64,000 nucleotides of DNA, from contig CM048846.1 in the NCBI GenBank assembly GCA_026545225.1, forward strand, positions 13,851,975 through 13,915,974, in the 5' to 3' direction. How positions within the stretch are numbered: position 1 is the stretch's first letter; each line of letters begins with the position of its first letter. The position numbers were made by a program, and so were the translations under genes. Of the stretch, positions 22,400-36,796 are shown piece by piece. This DNA is from Cornus controversa. Taxonomy: Eukaryota > Streptophyta > Magnoliopsida > Cornales > Cornaceae. The notes below the pieces were generated by a model, which had not been told where the DNA came from, searched no databases, and saw only the letters and a program-made list of their open reading frames with translations.

Positions 22400-23443
22400 G
22401 ATATATACAGACCCATGGGGAAGGGGTTGGGATACCCCGCCCCATTGCCATCCTACGTGGCAAATAGAGCTGAAATCAATAGATTTCAAAGACGTTGCAA
22501 TAGAAACTCAATGAAAGATAAAAAAAAATAATGATTTCAAATGTACATCAATACTTAACTAGAACTAAAAATATATAGTGTTGTATATATTGAAGGTTAG
22601 TAAACTAAGATTTAAGATCTATACCTTAGTACGCATGTAAATTTAGAGAAATTTTGAGAGATCTTTTATGACCAAGAGAAGCATATGAGGAAAAGCATGT
22701 TAGAAATGTATTGGGCTCTTTCTCAGCTCGCCGATTATGAGCTTAAAACTTCGATTTTATAAAGGATGAATTGAAGTTCAGAGTGTAGCAGAGAAGCGTG
22801 CGTCGTCGTTCGCTTTCACGAATTAATGGGCGAGAAGCGGGAGTCGTCATTGAAGTTAACCTATTAGGAGTAGAGAAGCTTGAATGGAAGTTCACACCTC
22901 ACTCTAGAGACTGGAAGTGAGGTCTCGTCGGCGTCGCTGCTGACTTCAAATAAAGAGAGAGGCAGACATGAGAGGTGGACTGATGTGGTGAAAGGTACAG
23001 CTCAAATGGTAAAAGGAAAGGCTAGGGTTTTGGTGTTTTATTTAGGACAAATTGCAAATACAAGGACTTTTGAAGTGTAATTTATAATTTTATGAAAATT
23101 TTGAAAAAATGAATTTGACTAAAATTCTCACATGCATCCAGAATTACCATTCATTTTAAGTTGATGTCCAAATTATTATTATTATTATTATTTGGATAAA
23201 ACCTAACTCAAAGGTTGTGAAATTGACATGCACAAAAAATAATATCTAAGTGATAGCTACGTGTGCATAATTAACCGAAACAACTTTTGAGTTTTTTATT
23301 TAACAATTAATTATAGTATATAATATTGTATGAGTTCACATCGTCAATTTTGTTCTATAAATCACTTTGTTTAATTCTGCATATTACATTTCAAGTAGTA
23401 TAACATTTGTATAACCTTTAGTTAACTACGCAACAGAGATATA
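22400..23443. other. Spacer, no gene recognised
   Basis: A 66-codon open frame near 22880-23080 has no domain. The stretch around 22790-22870 repeats GAGAAGCG and CGTCGT words and may be TE-derived. An (ATT)n run lies at about 23173-23190. Confidence 0.4.
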
Positions 23444-24912
23444 GGCTCTGTTTGGATAACCTATTTTGTTGTTGTTTTAGTGGTATGTTTTTAAGTTTTA
23501 AGCCCAAAACAAGTTTGGCAAACTGGTGATATGATTTGAAAGTTTAAAAACGGTAACAATTTGGATTCTTTGGTAACCTTATAGGATGCTTTGAACCCAT
23601 TTTGCTTGTGTTTGCTTTGAACCCACACCAATTGGAATAGTCATGATCCATGAAACATGGTCTTAGACTATTTTGGATGTTTGGAGTATGGTTTGAACAA
23701 GTTATTGAATCCAGAATGGAGTCCATCAATTAGATGTATTTTTTGTGGGTTTGACATCTATGTTATCACTTTTCTTTTTGGATAAAATCCTTACCAGAAT
23801 CAATCAAAGTACCACAAATTATTTAAGTGTTGGATTCAAAAATAGCAAGCGTCCACTCAGCAAGTAAAGATTTTGGTTTCATATATTTTTACTTTTTTGG
23901 TACAAGCTCAAATTTAATGGGTTTTAATCATAATATTAAATTAAGATGACATTATTGGAAAAAAAATGTATTAATGGAAGAGTATTAATCTTTGAACATA
24001 TGTAAGCAAAGCTCTACTAAAAAAAACTCTTCATTATAATAATGCGAGAGTAAACATTAAATTCATATATAAATTATTTATTTACTAAATCTATTTGCTT
24101 ACCGGTTAACTTTTTCGTACAAGTTATTTGAATTGACTTGTGTTTATGAAATTCAATAGAAGTTAACTAGAGTCAATGAATTTTTTTTTTTTTTTTGAAT
24201 GGTGTAAAACAATGAAATGTTGTACTGTAATGGTAAGAATTATTATTATTATTATTATTTTTGCGATAAGCAGTAAATAAGTACAATGGTAGAAATTGAT
24301 TTTATATACATATGTAAATTATATATTTTAAGTTTTTTTCATTCACTGTTGTTAGAATTTTGCTATTTGGAATAAATTGTAATATATATCTAATATTGTT
24401 TGAAAGTTTGTAGTGTTGATACGTCGTTTGAAATATATATTTAGAATTGTACAGTGCAGAATTGATTTATGACAACAACAGAATGGTAGTCATTCAAATA
24501 TGCTAGATTTTAAACTAGACTTTGCCAAAAATTTTAAAAAATATAACGTGACTCAAACATTTTTTTAAAAATATTATAACAATGCTTTGTAAATTTTTTA
24601 TAAAAATATTAACAAGACTTGCTAATTTCAATATTTTTTAGATTTTAACAAATGACTTGAAAAAAAAAATACAATTTTTTTGGCAACAGTTTGACCTACT
24701 AAAGGTATTTTTAGTGTTTTGATATCAAATTTTTCATAACACATTGATGTTACCGAACATGTTATGCATTTTCTGTTTTTGTAAATCATAAAACACAATA
24801 ATGTTACCAAACACGTTATCAATTAATATTCAAAACACTAATATAACATAACACGTGTTATGTTATTCGCTAAAACAAAAATCAATATCAAAACACCCAT
24901 CCAAACAGAGCC
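23444..24912. mobile_element. Non-autonomous TIR element, 1.47 kb
   Basis: The ends are GGCTCTGTTTGGAT and its inverted copy; weaker similarity between the arms runs on for ~45 bp (both reach TTGTTTTAG). ATATA lies directly outside both ends, so the target duplication could be 3 to 5 bp. No transposase is seen. The terminus resembles those of PIF/Harbinger and hAT MITEs that carry the phrase TGTTTGGAT. Microsatellite (ATT)n at ~24239-24259 lies inside. Confidence 0.6.
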
Positions 24913-26157
24913 ATATAAGTAAATAAATATACATTCCATGAAAGCCGGGTTGGGCCCACCCATATGAAGCTGGGCATGGCCCCCGCTCATAAAGTGGCTC
25001 TATATTATGGAACTTGCATCTGCTGCGACTCTTGACAATTTGTGAGAAGATGCCAAACGCAAACATGCCCTTTTTTGTGTTATAGAAAAAGGAAAAAGAA
25101 GTATCAAATGAGATTGATAAGTTGATTATTACCATGACCGCCAAATATTGTGTGTGTGGACGTGACTCGTGAGAAGATGTGATGGTTGATGATCGACTTA
25201 AAATTGGGCCCCAACTAGCCCACCGGTAGCAGAGAGTTAATGATTTTTCTGCTTGAATTTATGTTGGGTTGGGTTCCAATTTAGTATGCAGAAAAAGTTG
25301 ATTCTCCGTCTGGCAATATGGACAAAATGTGGAATATTAATTCCGTAGCTAGCCAAAGGTTTGCCCCCATTGTTCAAGAATTAAAAAGACACTGGTGTGA
25401 CCGACTTCTCTAAACTTTCTTTATTCCATGCTTATCTTTCTAGCTGATTACTACATATTTTTTCATGTTCTCTTATCTTCAAGGAGGAAAACATTTCCAC
25501 AACCCCGTGCCCTTGTCATGTCTTTTTCTTGTGAATTTTGTGAGAGGTGAAAACTTTCAAAATGAGCTGACTCAAGTAAACTCTCTCTTTTATAATCTCC
25601 TAATCGTAGAAAAATTCAATGACTCGAATGTCTCATTCATTTGGCAATTAGCATGTGGTCCCATGTCTTAGTGATATTGAAATGTAAAGAGAGGACCAAC
25701 GTCCACGAGGTTGTTAATTTGCCTTTTAACTACATACATACATTGGAGGAAGTAATTAAAAATAATTTTAACCGTATGAGATAAATTGTTTACTTAATAA
25801 AACTTGTTCCATAAATTTGATCCGCCAATATTTTAATGTCACTTCTATAATCAAGTTTTTTTTCCCTCATTACAATACATAATAATTAAGTTTAAGAAAG
25901 AAAAGTTTGGTCTTATGTGTTGTAGGAAATTTATTCACTTTTATATGGTCACATGTTAAGCTTTCAACAATCATCGACACAAGAATTCGATGTGGCCAGT
26001 TTCATTGGAATTTAGCATGTGTCACTTCATGATTATATTGCGGTAGCTTGAGGTATGAATAGTTCCAATATGGATAATGATTTGTATAGTAAAAAGTTTT
26101 TACCAAATGTGTAGTGAAATGAGTATATATCCATTGGATTGTGAAAGTGTGGATTCC
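24913..26157. other. AT-rich spacer, no gene recognised
   Basis: No open frame with a domain and no clear repeat was found. Confidence 0.4.
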
Positions 26158-26334
26158 ACTTGCACTATTTAAGAATGAGAGATTTTCTTTCTCAATTCGG
26201 TGATAACTTTTACTATGCCTCTCATTACTCTTGCAATATTATTCTAATTAAGTACACTATTAATTCTTTTGAGGTTCTATGCATGATCTCACATGGGTGA
26301 TGCAATGGATAGATACAACAATAGATCTATTTCC
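26158..26334 (+). repeat. Direct repeat X, left copy (~177 bp)
   Basis: This stretch, starting ACTTGCACTATTTAAG and ending CAATAGATCTATTTCC, recurs in direct orientation at 41653-42608, where it is split by a MITE. The copies differ at roughly one base in ten. The left copy stops exactly where the gypsy element A begins, and the right copy starts exactly where the small copia-type element at 40266-41652 ends. Confidence 0.8.
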
Positions 26335-26897
26335 TAATGCAATCAGCTATGAATGAAAAGCTGAAATCTATAAGAAGGAAAAAACATGGAGCTAGATCAA
26401 GTTAGGGAATAGCTGAAACACCCATAACTCAATAATATCTTAAACACCCACAACTCAATCCCAAAATAAATGGAGAGGTAGAAAGTTGCGATAGTAGGCT
26501 AAATATATTGATAATATCAAAAAACTGTTAAATACAACTTAGAACAACCCTTTTATAAGCCACAAGGGATGCCCTAACAAATATTCAATCCTAGTCCTTC
26601 ATATAAATATAATCTAAGAGATAATATTCTGTCCAACAGAATAAAATGTCCTAAAAATGACAAAACAGCCATTAAATGGTCACATGACTCACTTAATAGG
26701 TACATGACTTACTAAATAGAAGCAAAATGACAAAAATATCCAACTAAAGCTTAGGCAACATTAAATATAAAATTAAAACAGATTTAAGACTTAAATAAAT
26801 GACTTAAAACCCATAAAGTAAGTAATGCACTCTCAGGCTAGACTTCTTGCGATGATCAACTGTTTGAAGAAATTCCTCTTCCACTTGCTCTGCATCA
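26335..26897 (-). repeat. 3' LTR of element A
   Basis: The same ~515-560 bp sequence (starting TAATGCAATCAGCTATGAA on the plus strand) occurs at 39750-40265 and, as a solo copy, at 53687-54201. The element's last coding stretch appears to run into the LTR edge (EEFLQTVDHRKK), which is present in all three copies. The right edge is taken from the solo copy. Confidence 0.8.
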
Positions 26898-29828
26898 GTC
26901 CCTCCAGGTGAGAGAAAACTCAACCTCGAGTTAGCATCATCCTCACTTAAAGAGTCACCTTGATAAGGAATCAAATGATGAACATTGAAAACATCGAATG
27001 TCTTGATGTGGCTTGGAAGCTTCAACTTGTATGCATCATCGTTAATCCTCTCAAGTACTTTACACTGTCCAGTCTTTCTTGCACTCAGTTTATTGTATTC
27101 ACCAGCGAAATATCAATCTCTAGTCAAAACAACCCATACATAATCTCCCACATCAAAGATCACATGCCTTCTACCCTTGTTGATATGTTCTTTATACTTA
27201 TGATTGTTCTCCTCGATATGTTGTTGCACCTTCTTGTGAATTTTTTTGATCTGATCGACCAATTTGTCAGCTTTAGAACTTACATGGCCCATTATTGGAA
27301 GTGGAACCAGATCTAAAATACTGTTCAGATTATGCCCATAAACTATCTCAAAAGGACTCATCTTAGTTGTTCGATTTTTGGACCTATTAAAAGCAAATTT
27401 TGCATGAGAGAGAACCTGATCCCACTATTTTAAATTATTCCCAGCATTACTTCGAATCAGATTTTCCAAACTTCTGTTGACAACTTCAGTTTACCCATCA
27501 ATTTGAGGATAATAAGCTGAACTAAAGTTCAAATCAGACCCCAATTTTTTCCATAAAGTCCCCCAAAAATGGTTGATAAACTTCCTATCGCGATCAAAAG
27601 TGATGGACATTGGCACACCATGTAAACGAACAATTTCTTTGAAGTACAGGTTAACAATTTGAGAGCCATCCATAGTTTTCCTACATGGTATGGAATGTGT
27701 CATTGTAGAAAATCTATCAACAACAATTAGGACAGAATCCATACCCCTTTGTGTTCAAAGAAGCCCAAGCACAAAATCCATGCTAACGTCCACGGAGAAG
27801 CCAAAGTAGGTAGAGGCATAAGCCAACGTTGGTAGCTCCACCTTTTGACACCTGACAAATTTGGCAACGGTTAACAAGCCTATTGACATCCCTCCTTAAC
27901 TTTGGCCAAGAGTATTTTGCATCAACTAAGGCATAAGTTTTGTCTCTGTCAAAGTGTCTCTCATTATGTAGCTGAAGTAGAATTTTCTCTCTTAAGGAAC
28001 AATTAGGAATACACAATTTTGCTCCTTTAAAGAGAAAACCAGATTGCAAGCAGTAGTCAGTCCTCTTACATTCCGCTACCTCTTCATGAATCCTCCTAAA
28101 GAATGAATCAATAACATACAGTTCCTTGAAAGTGTCAAAACCCACAACTTGAACTTGCATAGTAGATAGTAAATTAGACCTTCGACTTAAAGTATCAGCC
28201 ACCTTATTTTGGACACTTGACTTATGCTTTAAAGTGAAAGTAAATTGCTACAAGTATGCTGCTCATTTGCCATGCCAACGGTTCAACGTATGATGCCCAT
28301 TTATGTATTTTAAAGCCTCATAGTCAGAATACAAAACAAACTCTTTTTGGATCAAACAATGCTCCCAATGGTGGAGTGTTTGCACAATAGCATATAATTC
28401 CACATCATATGTAAAATAATTTAACCTTGCCCCACTTAATTTCTCACTAAAGAATGCCACTGGACTCATTTCTTGGCTAAGCACTGCTATTATGCCGATT
28501 CTAGAAGCATCACAATGGACTTCAAAGAGTTTGTCAAAATTTGGTAGAATAAGGATAGGAGCTTCAGAAAGCTTTTTCTTAAGTAACTGGAAAATTTCTT
28601 CTGCTTCATTAGTCCACTTAAATGGTCCTTTCTTCATGCAACTCGTAATTGGTGCTGCAAGTAATCTAAAATCCCTGATAAAATGAAGATAGAATGAGGC
28701 TATACCATGAAAGCTGCAAACCTCGTGAACATTTGTTGGACTTGGCCACTTAATGATAGCCTGCATTTTGGACTGATCCACTTGAATTCCTCCCAAGGAG
28801 ATTTCATACCCCAAAAACAATACTCGGTCTGTCATAAAGTTGCACTTTTTGAAGTTTATGAATAGTTTTTCCTCCCTTAGAGTAGTCAAGAGGGCTTGTA
28901 AGTTTTCAAGATGTTTCTCTTCGGAAGGATTGTACACAAGAATATCATCAAAATACACCATAACAAACTTTCCAATATAAAGTTTCAACACATGATTCAT
29001 CACACGCATAAAAGTGCTTGATGCATTTGATAAACCAAATGGCATAACCATCCATTCATACAACCCTTCACGAGTTTTGAAACCTGTCTTCCACTCGTCC
29101 CCGGGTCAAATTCTAATATGATGGTATCCACTTTTGAGATCAATTTTTGAGTAAATTTTGGCTCCCGAAAGATAATCTAGCATGTCTTCTAACCGAGGGA
29201 TAAGAAATCTGTATTTCACAATAATTTTGTTGATGGCTCTACTGTCAGTACCCATTATCTAACTTCCATCTTTCTTTGGAACCAATAAAGATGGTACATC
29301 ACATAGACTCATGCTTTCACGCACATAACCCATCTCTAATAACTCTGAAACCTGCATATTAAGCTTTTCATAATCTTTAGGATTCATTTGGTAATCTGGC
29401 TTATTAGGTAAACTAGCTCCGAGTATTAGATTGTGGTGCTAGATGTGCCACATGGGAGGTAATCCATGAGGTAAATTCTGAAGCATAACATTAACAAACT
29501 CCTCTAAAAGTGACTGAACAACGGCTGGACAATCTGATCCTACAAGCTTCTCTTTGCCAATTAAAACATAAACCATGCCATTCTCCTCCAATTCCTCCTC
29601 AAAATTGGCTATAGAGAGTAAAGTAACACCCTCCCCCAATTTAGGTTTAGGTGTAACTTCCTCTTTAGATGGAACCAATATTATTTTTATAAAAGGTATA
29701 AGTATTTTTGCAGTCATCATGTTGCACCTTATTATCAAATTGCCAAGGTTGACCAAATAAGACAAGACATGCATCCATTACCACAACATCACACCATACT
29801 TTATCAAAGTACCTATTACCAATAGTGT

Positions 29829-32800
29829 CATGACCCGATTTTTTTTTTGGGACATGATTTAAAATAATAAAATAATAAAACATCATCATAATAGGAAAAA
29901 AAAACCTCATATTAAATTCCAAACCGCAAACCATTAAAAAAATGTTTCATGACAAAAAAAAAATTAAACATTGTATTAAACTTAAAACATAATCTTTCTA
30001 GTAACAATAATATTAAACTGGAAGCAACGTGCTATTAAAAAAAATCTTTAGGTAGATTCAAGTCCTCAAGTAAGTTCAGGAAAGCCATGAATATTTTCGA
30101 ATTCTGTTGAACCTGAAAACTGTTAGGATGAGCAACCACAACCCAGTAGGAAAATCCTCTAAATTCATATATACAATTAAAAGAAAAAAAACATAACATA
30201 AAAATTTAAAGAAACATAAACATATTAATTGGTAGAAAAAAATTACATAATACCACCAATGCAACTAGATTTCAAGATTCCAAAATAAAGTCATGTCTAC
30301 ATATCTTAAGAAAATTAACATAACCTTGTCATGTATACCGCACACACCAGCGAATTTTCGATCATTCTCCCAGCGGACCGCTGACCCCCAATTTCAGAGC
30401 AGTTCTTGGTCTTTCAACCGAAGGGATTACAACCCTTCCTATTTTTTTTCGGTTATACATGAACAAGCACACACAACCAAATTTTATTCTTAAACAGGCA
30501 CCAATTTCATTCCTTGAATAATTTTTCATGAAACAACCCAAACAGTTATCTTGGACAACATACTAAGATTAATCCTTCAATACAAACATGAAAATCATAT
30601 GCACACAAAAGAAAATAAACTAATTTCCTTTAAAAGCAATATAGGTAAACAACTACGAAAAAAATTAATATATATATAAAAAAAACTCATTTACAATGTT
30701 TTAAACCTAAAATAAAGAAATAGAAACAATAATCCCTAAATTACATTACAATAGTTGAAAAAAGTCTAATAACTTTACTATAGTTGAAAACAGTGAGCTT
30801 CTATTTTCTCATACACAAATAATAATAATAATAATAATAATAATAATTATAGTAATTACTTGAAATTCTAACTTCAAATATAATTACACACTAAAACTAT
30901 GTTATATATATTCGGATGAGTGAAAGTGAGTTATATATATAACATAAGAATTTGTCCAGCATTAAAAAAAACAAAGTTATTATATTGTTATAACATGACA
31001 AATAAAAAAACAAAGTTATTATATTGTTATAACATGACAAATTAGACTCCTGGCCTAATTATTTAACTATATATATATATATATTAAAATATTACACCAT
31101 CCATATTAGATTATATATATTTCTATTAAAATATTATACTACCCACAATTTGCTGTGCAAATCTTTACATGATTCACTTACCAAAAACAAACAATACACT
31201 CTTCTTTTATGATTCGATAGAATCCAAAATGATAGGTCACATTTAAAAAAATCAACCGTAGACACCACTTGAAAACTATATATTGTAATCTTCTTCTCGA
31301 TTAATGTTTAAACAGAAATTTTGAATGTTTATGGGTAACATTTCTGAAAACCCTCACGAGATTATAACTCGTCCACTAGGGGAACCTAGGGGTTTAAAGG
31401 CTTGTTGCATATACTAAATGCAATCGTATCTCCCATGAAAGAGGAGTTGGGTAATTTAGTTTGTATTTAGTTAGTTTCCTTTGTTTAAGTTTTATTTTAT
31501 TATATTGCTAAGGTACTAGCAATATGTAAGTTTGGGGGTGTCATTGATTGGCGTTGAATGTTACGCATTCTAGCATCTTAATTTGCATATTTTATTCTCT
31601 TAATGATAGTTTATTTGTGATTTTACTCTATTTTTGTGTTTTCTGTCTTTTCAGGGCCTTAATGATTATTTCGGTTAAAGCCATGATTTTTGGGCTTTTA
31701 GAGAAGACATTCAAGAAGGTTATAAAAAGCCTACATCAAATGGATCCATTCAACTCCATATTTTAACTCAAATCAGTCCAATGAAGAGGCCCAAGAGAAT
31801 TATAACTGCATAAGGAGATTATGGGTTTGAAGCCCAATTCTGTGTGTAATCCAGTTTTAATCCCGTTTTGAAAAATGGCCCGAAAGTCTTATTTTCGAGC
31901 GTCAATTCGACTTGATTTTTAGGTTGAACGAAATTCGATTCTGGAGACTTTTGTATTTCACGTAAATTTCGTTAATCGGACTTTTATTGAGTTAAAACAT
32001 GGGCCAAACATCAATAGATTAGGGCTACAGGAAAATCCTAATTATCTCCTAATTGGATTAGGACTTTATGTATTCTCTTGGGGGTATAAAGTAGCGAATT
32101 GGAGGCTGTTTTGGAGGAGAAAAACAAGTGGTGGCCAGGACAGAGAAGACAGAGACAATCCAGATTTTATTTATTTTATTTCATTATGTCTTTTTATTTA
32201 TTTGTTATCTTCTTATACCATGTGTAACTAAACTCCTCAACTAGGGTTAAGGAGGAAACCTCCATTAATGAAGTAAAGTTATTTTGTTCATTAATTGATT
32301 CCCATGTGTATGATTTAAATGCTTATGATTTTCGCTTCTTGTGATTAATTATTTTATAATTCTTTCACCATCTATATCATGTATATGTGGTAGCTAAAAA
32401 ATATTATAATTAATCTAAGCTTGGGTTTGTATTTATTAAAAGTGATAATTTTTGATCTTATATTTTTCATTAAATTGGATTCATAAGATGCTTAGAATTT
32501 TACACTAATGAAGCGAAGAAAAATCTACCTTTTCTAATATATTTTTCATAGTGCTTTATTGTTAAATATTGGGTAAGTAATAGATTGATTTCTTGATTGA
32601 TACTCTAAATTTGGGGATTAATAAATGAATATTAAAAGCTTCATGGATTTAATAGTGGTGGAATCCGATACCTTAGTTATTTTCTCTATTTGATTTCAAT
32701 TGTGTTATTTTATTTGCATGTTAGCTTAATCTCTTTCAAATCAACCAACTTTTGTTTAAACTAGATTAGTTTTAAATTAATTTGAATTTGTATTAGTTTT

Positions 32801-33686
32801 TATTCTCAAAGCATTCCCTTGAGTTCGACCTCATTCTTACCAATCTATATTTTAATAGATTCGTACACTTGCGAGTTATTTTACACTTTTAAAACAACAT
32901 CACATGTAAATACATCAATTAACATAGAGAATTCATTAATTGGCATAATTTAGCATGCTTTGGTATTGAAAAATATCTAATTATACTCACATAACTAATT
33001 GGTTGCCTTAACAACCAATACACTCACAAAAATCCTGGATTCTTTGGGTTAGGCATCCCTACCTTGATTTGGAAAAGTTTTTAAATGATTTCCCCAATTC
33101 TCACAAAAAATTCAATCTTCTCCAAAATGGATTCCGAACGGATCAAACTCGTTGATCGTTTCTCTCTTCTTCGACGTCACCCAATTCCTGGCCTAAATTG
33201 CTTAAATATGATGAAGAAGTGAAGAAGAATATATATATATATATATAGTCTCCCATTCGGCTGAAGAGAATGAGAAATGAGGTTGGGGTCATTCTCTTGT
33301 TATTTATAAAATTTAACCTCTACTTATTTATAAAAATGCCACTACCTTTTCACTAAACTTTTTCGGACTTCGTTTTCTATTTTCGTAGCTCCAATTGACA
33401 CAAAATTGATTCTGTAACATGTCAAGTATTTTATTTAAGCTACTCTCTAAATTTGGAGTCATTCTGACACTTTCAAATATTTTGGGCCCACGGGGCCCAC
33501 GCCTTGAGTCAACTAAAATCGAAAAACTTAACTTTTTTCAAATGCTCCAAAATTTTTTCCAAACCTTAAATAAGTTTTCAAAACATGTATTTTACATTTA
33601 AAACACATATATAATCATTTAAAGCATTAATATGACCTTAAATGAAATTAAAGAAAAACTGGCCAAAAATGGTCACGATTCTTACA
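29829..33686 (-). repeat. 3' LTR of element B, containing a further insertion
   Basis: The minus-strand start TGTAAGAATCGTGACC follows the purine tract, and the other end is CGGGTCATGACA. Its first ~800 bp align well with the LTR at 36797 and with the LTR fragment at the right end of the window. It is ~1.1 kb longer than the copy at 36797-39546, which is explained by the Tat-like fragment inside it (about 31300-32890). It contains an (AAT)n run at 30820-30847 and a 40-bp direct duplication at 30969-31040. Confidence 0.7.
31300..32890 (+). mobile_element. Fragment of another LTR element (Tat/Ogre-like), nested in the B LTR
   Basis: The stretch AAGTTTGGGGGTGTCATTG (near 31528) looks like a purine tract followed by an LTR start, as in Tat-type gypsy elements. 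The phrase CCCTTGAGTTCGACCTC and the tail ACACTTGCGAGTTATTTTACAC near 32815-32885 are also typical of that group's LTR end. Similarity to the B-family LTR is lost across this interval and resumes after ~32900. No coding domain is seen. Edges and class are tentative. Confidence 0.4.
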
Positions 33687-36600
33687 ACCTACCCAACTTA
33701 AAAGGATTTCGTCCCCGAAATCAGGCCATACCTGAAGGAAACAATTCTGGATATTTAGAATGAATTTCTTGCTCCCACTCCCAGGTAGTCTTCTCAACAT
33801 TATGGTGATGCACAAAACCTTGACCAAAGGAATGGTCTTACCCTTCAGAACTTACTCTTTAACATCAAGAATCTGAATCGGTCTCTCTTCATAGGTGACA
33901 TCCTCATCAAACACAATGTATACCCAACTTAAAACATGTGATGGATCATGTTCGTACTTCCTCAACATTGAGACATGGAACACATTGTGAACCTTCTCCA
34001 ACTGTGGTGGTAAAGCTACCTCACCAACACACTCAAAGATCTCAAATGGTCCAATGTATCTTGGCGACAACTTGCCACTTCGCCCAAAGTGTATCAATCC
34101 TTTCCGTGGTGAAACCTTAAGAAACACATGGTCTCCCACCTCAAAGGATAACGGTCTTCTCTTCCGATCGGCAAGGCTCTTTTGTCTACTCTGAGCTGTC
34201 AAGAATCGATGTTTAATCAACTTGATCTTTTTAATAGTCTCATGCACAATTTCTGGTCCTAAGGCTGCAATCTCACCCACCTTAGTCCAACATACTAGAG
34301 ATCTACAAAGTCTATCACACAATACTTTAAATGGTGTCATCTCAATACTGGCATGATAACTGTTGTTGTTCGCAATTCCATAAGTGGCAAATTGTCCTCC
34401 TAACCACCGCCAAAGTCCAAAATACAAGCACGAAACATATCCTCCAATATCTGTTTAGTACGCTCTGACTGCCCATCAGTCTGAGGATGGAATGATGTGT
34501 GAATATACAACTCTGTGTCCAACACCGTCTGGAATACTTGTTAGAATCTCAAAGTAAACTGTGGATCCTGATCTGATACAATGGATACTATAACTCCATG
34601 TAATCTCATGATCTGGTCTATATATTGTTTACTGAGCCTCCTCACATCGTCTTTCAACCTCATAGGCAAGAAGTGTGTTGTTTTGGTTAATCTGTCCACA
34701 ACAACCCAAACAATATCATTGCCCTTGTTTGATCTTGGAAGACTCATCACAAAATTCATGGTAGATGTTCTCATTTCCATTTTGCCACTAGTAATGGTTG
34801 TAACAACTCATCTGGCTTTTGATGTTCTACCTTCACTTGCTGACAAGTAAGGTATCTCGCCACAAATTGTGCTACATTTTTTTTCATACCTCGTCACCAA
34901 TATTGGTGTCTCACATTGTGGTACATTTTGGTCCTAGATGAATTGTAAAACGAGAATGATGAAATTTTTATAATACATTATCACATCAATCAAAAGGAAC
35001 TACCATTAATCCTCTGAATCGTAGACCCCCATCGGAATGCAAGGTCCAATCCTTTATTGTCACACCACTAACAATCTGTGAGTGAATAGTCTTCAAATCA
35101 CTATCTTGTTTCTGTGCCTCAATCACCTTATTTATAAGCATAGGTTGAGCTACCAAGCTAAACAATGTAGCTGGCTCACCATCATCACTGAAATACAATC
35201 CCAACTCCGAAAAATCTTTCGTCATTTTCCATTCCCGTATGGCTATGCTAGATAGAGTCCCATGATACTTTTTGCTCAATGCATTCGCCACTACATTTGA
35301 TTTCCCCGGATGGTATTGTAAATCAAAATTGTAGTCCTCTATGTACTCAACCCATCATCTCTATCTCATGTTTAAGTCCTTTTGGGAGAAAAGGTACTTG
35401 AGACTTTTGTGATCCAAATACACCTCGAATCTCTCACCATACAAGTAGTGTCTCCACCCCTTCAAAGCAAAGATCACTGCCGTTAGCTCTAGATGATTCA
35501 TAGAATAGTTATGCTCATGAGTCTTTAATTGTCTAGACCCATAAGTAACTACTCCGTCACATTGCATCAATACAAAACCTAGCCTGTTCCCTGAAACAGC
35601 ACAATAAATCATATATCCCAAGCCACGCTCAGGTATCACCAAAATAGGAGCTGTAATTAACCGCTTCTTCAATTCATGGAAGGATAACTCACATGCTTCA
35701 TTCCATATAAACTTCACACCTTTACGAGTGAGTCATGTCATAGGGGCTATAATACTAGAGAAATCTTTCACAAACCTTCTATAGTAGCCTACTAAACCAA
35801 GAAAACTCCAAATCTTGAAGACACTCTTCGGATTCTCCCAACTCATCACGGCCTCAATCTTAGATGGACCAGCTGAAACTACACCTCTAGAAACAACATG
35901 CCCAAGGAATTTCACCACTTGGAGCCAAAACTCGCACTTTTCATACTTAGCGTACAATCGATGCTCTCTAAGGACTTGCAAAACTGTCCTCAATTGAAAC
36001 TCATACTCCTCATTCGAAGATGATTACACAAGTATATCATCCACAAACACTAGCACACAAAAATGTCAAGATACTCATGAAATGCATGGTTCATCAAGTC
36101 CATATATGTCGCCGGTGCATTAGTCAAACCGAATGGCATTATAAGGAACTCATAGTGTCCATACTACATACAGAAAGCCATTTTATTGATATCCTTATCT
36201 TTCAGCCTCAATTGATAATACATTGACCTTAAATCAATTTTTGAGAAGTAGTGAGCTCCCTTCAATTGATCAAATATGTCATCTATCCTCGGCAATGAAT
36301 ACTTGTTATTGATTGTCACATGATTTAACTTTTGATAATCAATGCACAATCTCAAGGAACCATCTTTCTTTTTGGCAAACAACATCGGTGATTAGAAAAA
36401 GTCTCTCTGAGCTTCTTTCGCATCTTTTTCCAATCAACAATCTTGGACTTTCCTTGTTTTTGTAGTGTCATAACGAACTGATCCCACCAAGCTGATGTTC
36501 TTCCCCTTAATTTCACTGCGACCAATTTCACCTTTTTCTATTCGGGTACATTATTCAAGTTAAAGAATCTTTCCAAAGTAGATAACCAATCAATGAATCT

Positions 36601-36796
36601 TTCTCCATTAAGATTTCCTGCAAATTCAGGAATTTCCACCTTGAAACCACCATCCCAAAGCCTTTCATAAAATGGAATAGGTGAGGGTTTGGGTGCAACG
36701 TTTCTACGAAAAGGATTAACAAAATCCTCTTCCAGGTCATCCTCCTCCTCAGATTCAATGCCATGTTGAGAAGAGGCTGGAGTTTGCGTAACACAT

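Larger units (their letters stand above)
29829..36390 (-). mobile_element. Ty3/gypsy element B (Tekay/Del-like), 3' LTR and pol, inside element A
   Basis: Minus-strand motifs run reverse transcriptase ([19 protein letters not shown], near 36385-36164), RNase H (YLDHKSLKYLFSQKDLNMR, near 35400), integrase (WVVVDRLTKTTHFLPM, near 34700) and a C-terminal part with RYIGPFEI (near 34050). The coding part is followed by a purine-rich AAGTTGGGTAGG and a long LTR (33686-29829). The 5' side, including its own gag and 5' LTR, is not seen beside it; instead the flanking gag-like stretch appears to belong to element A. It is broken, with many breaks (more than five). Confidence 0.8.
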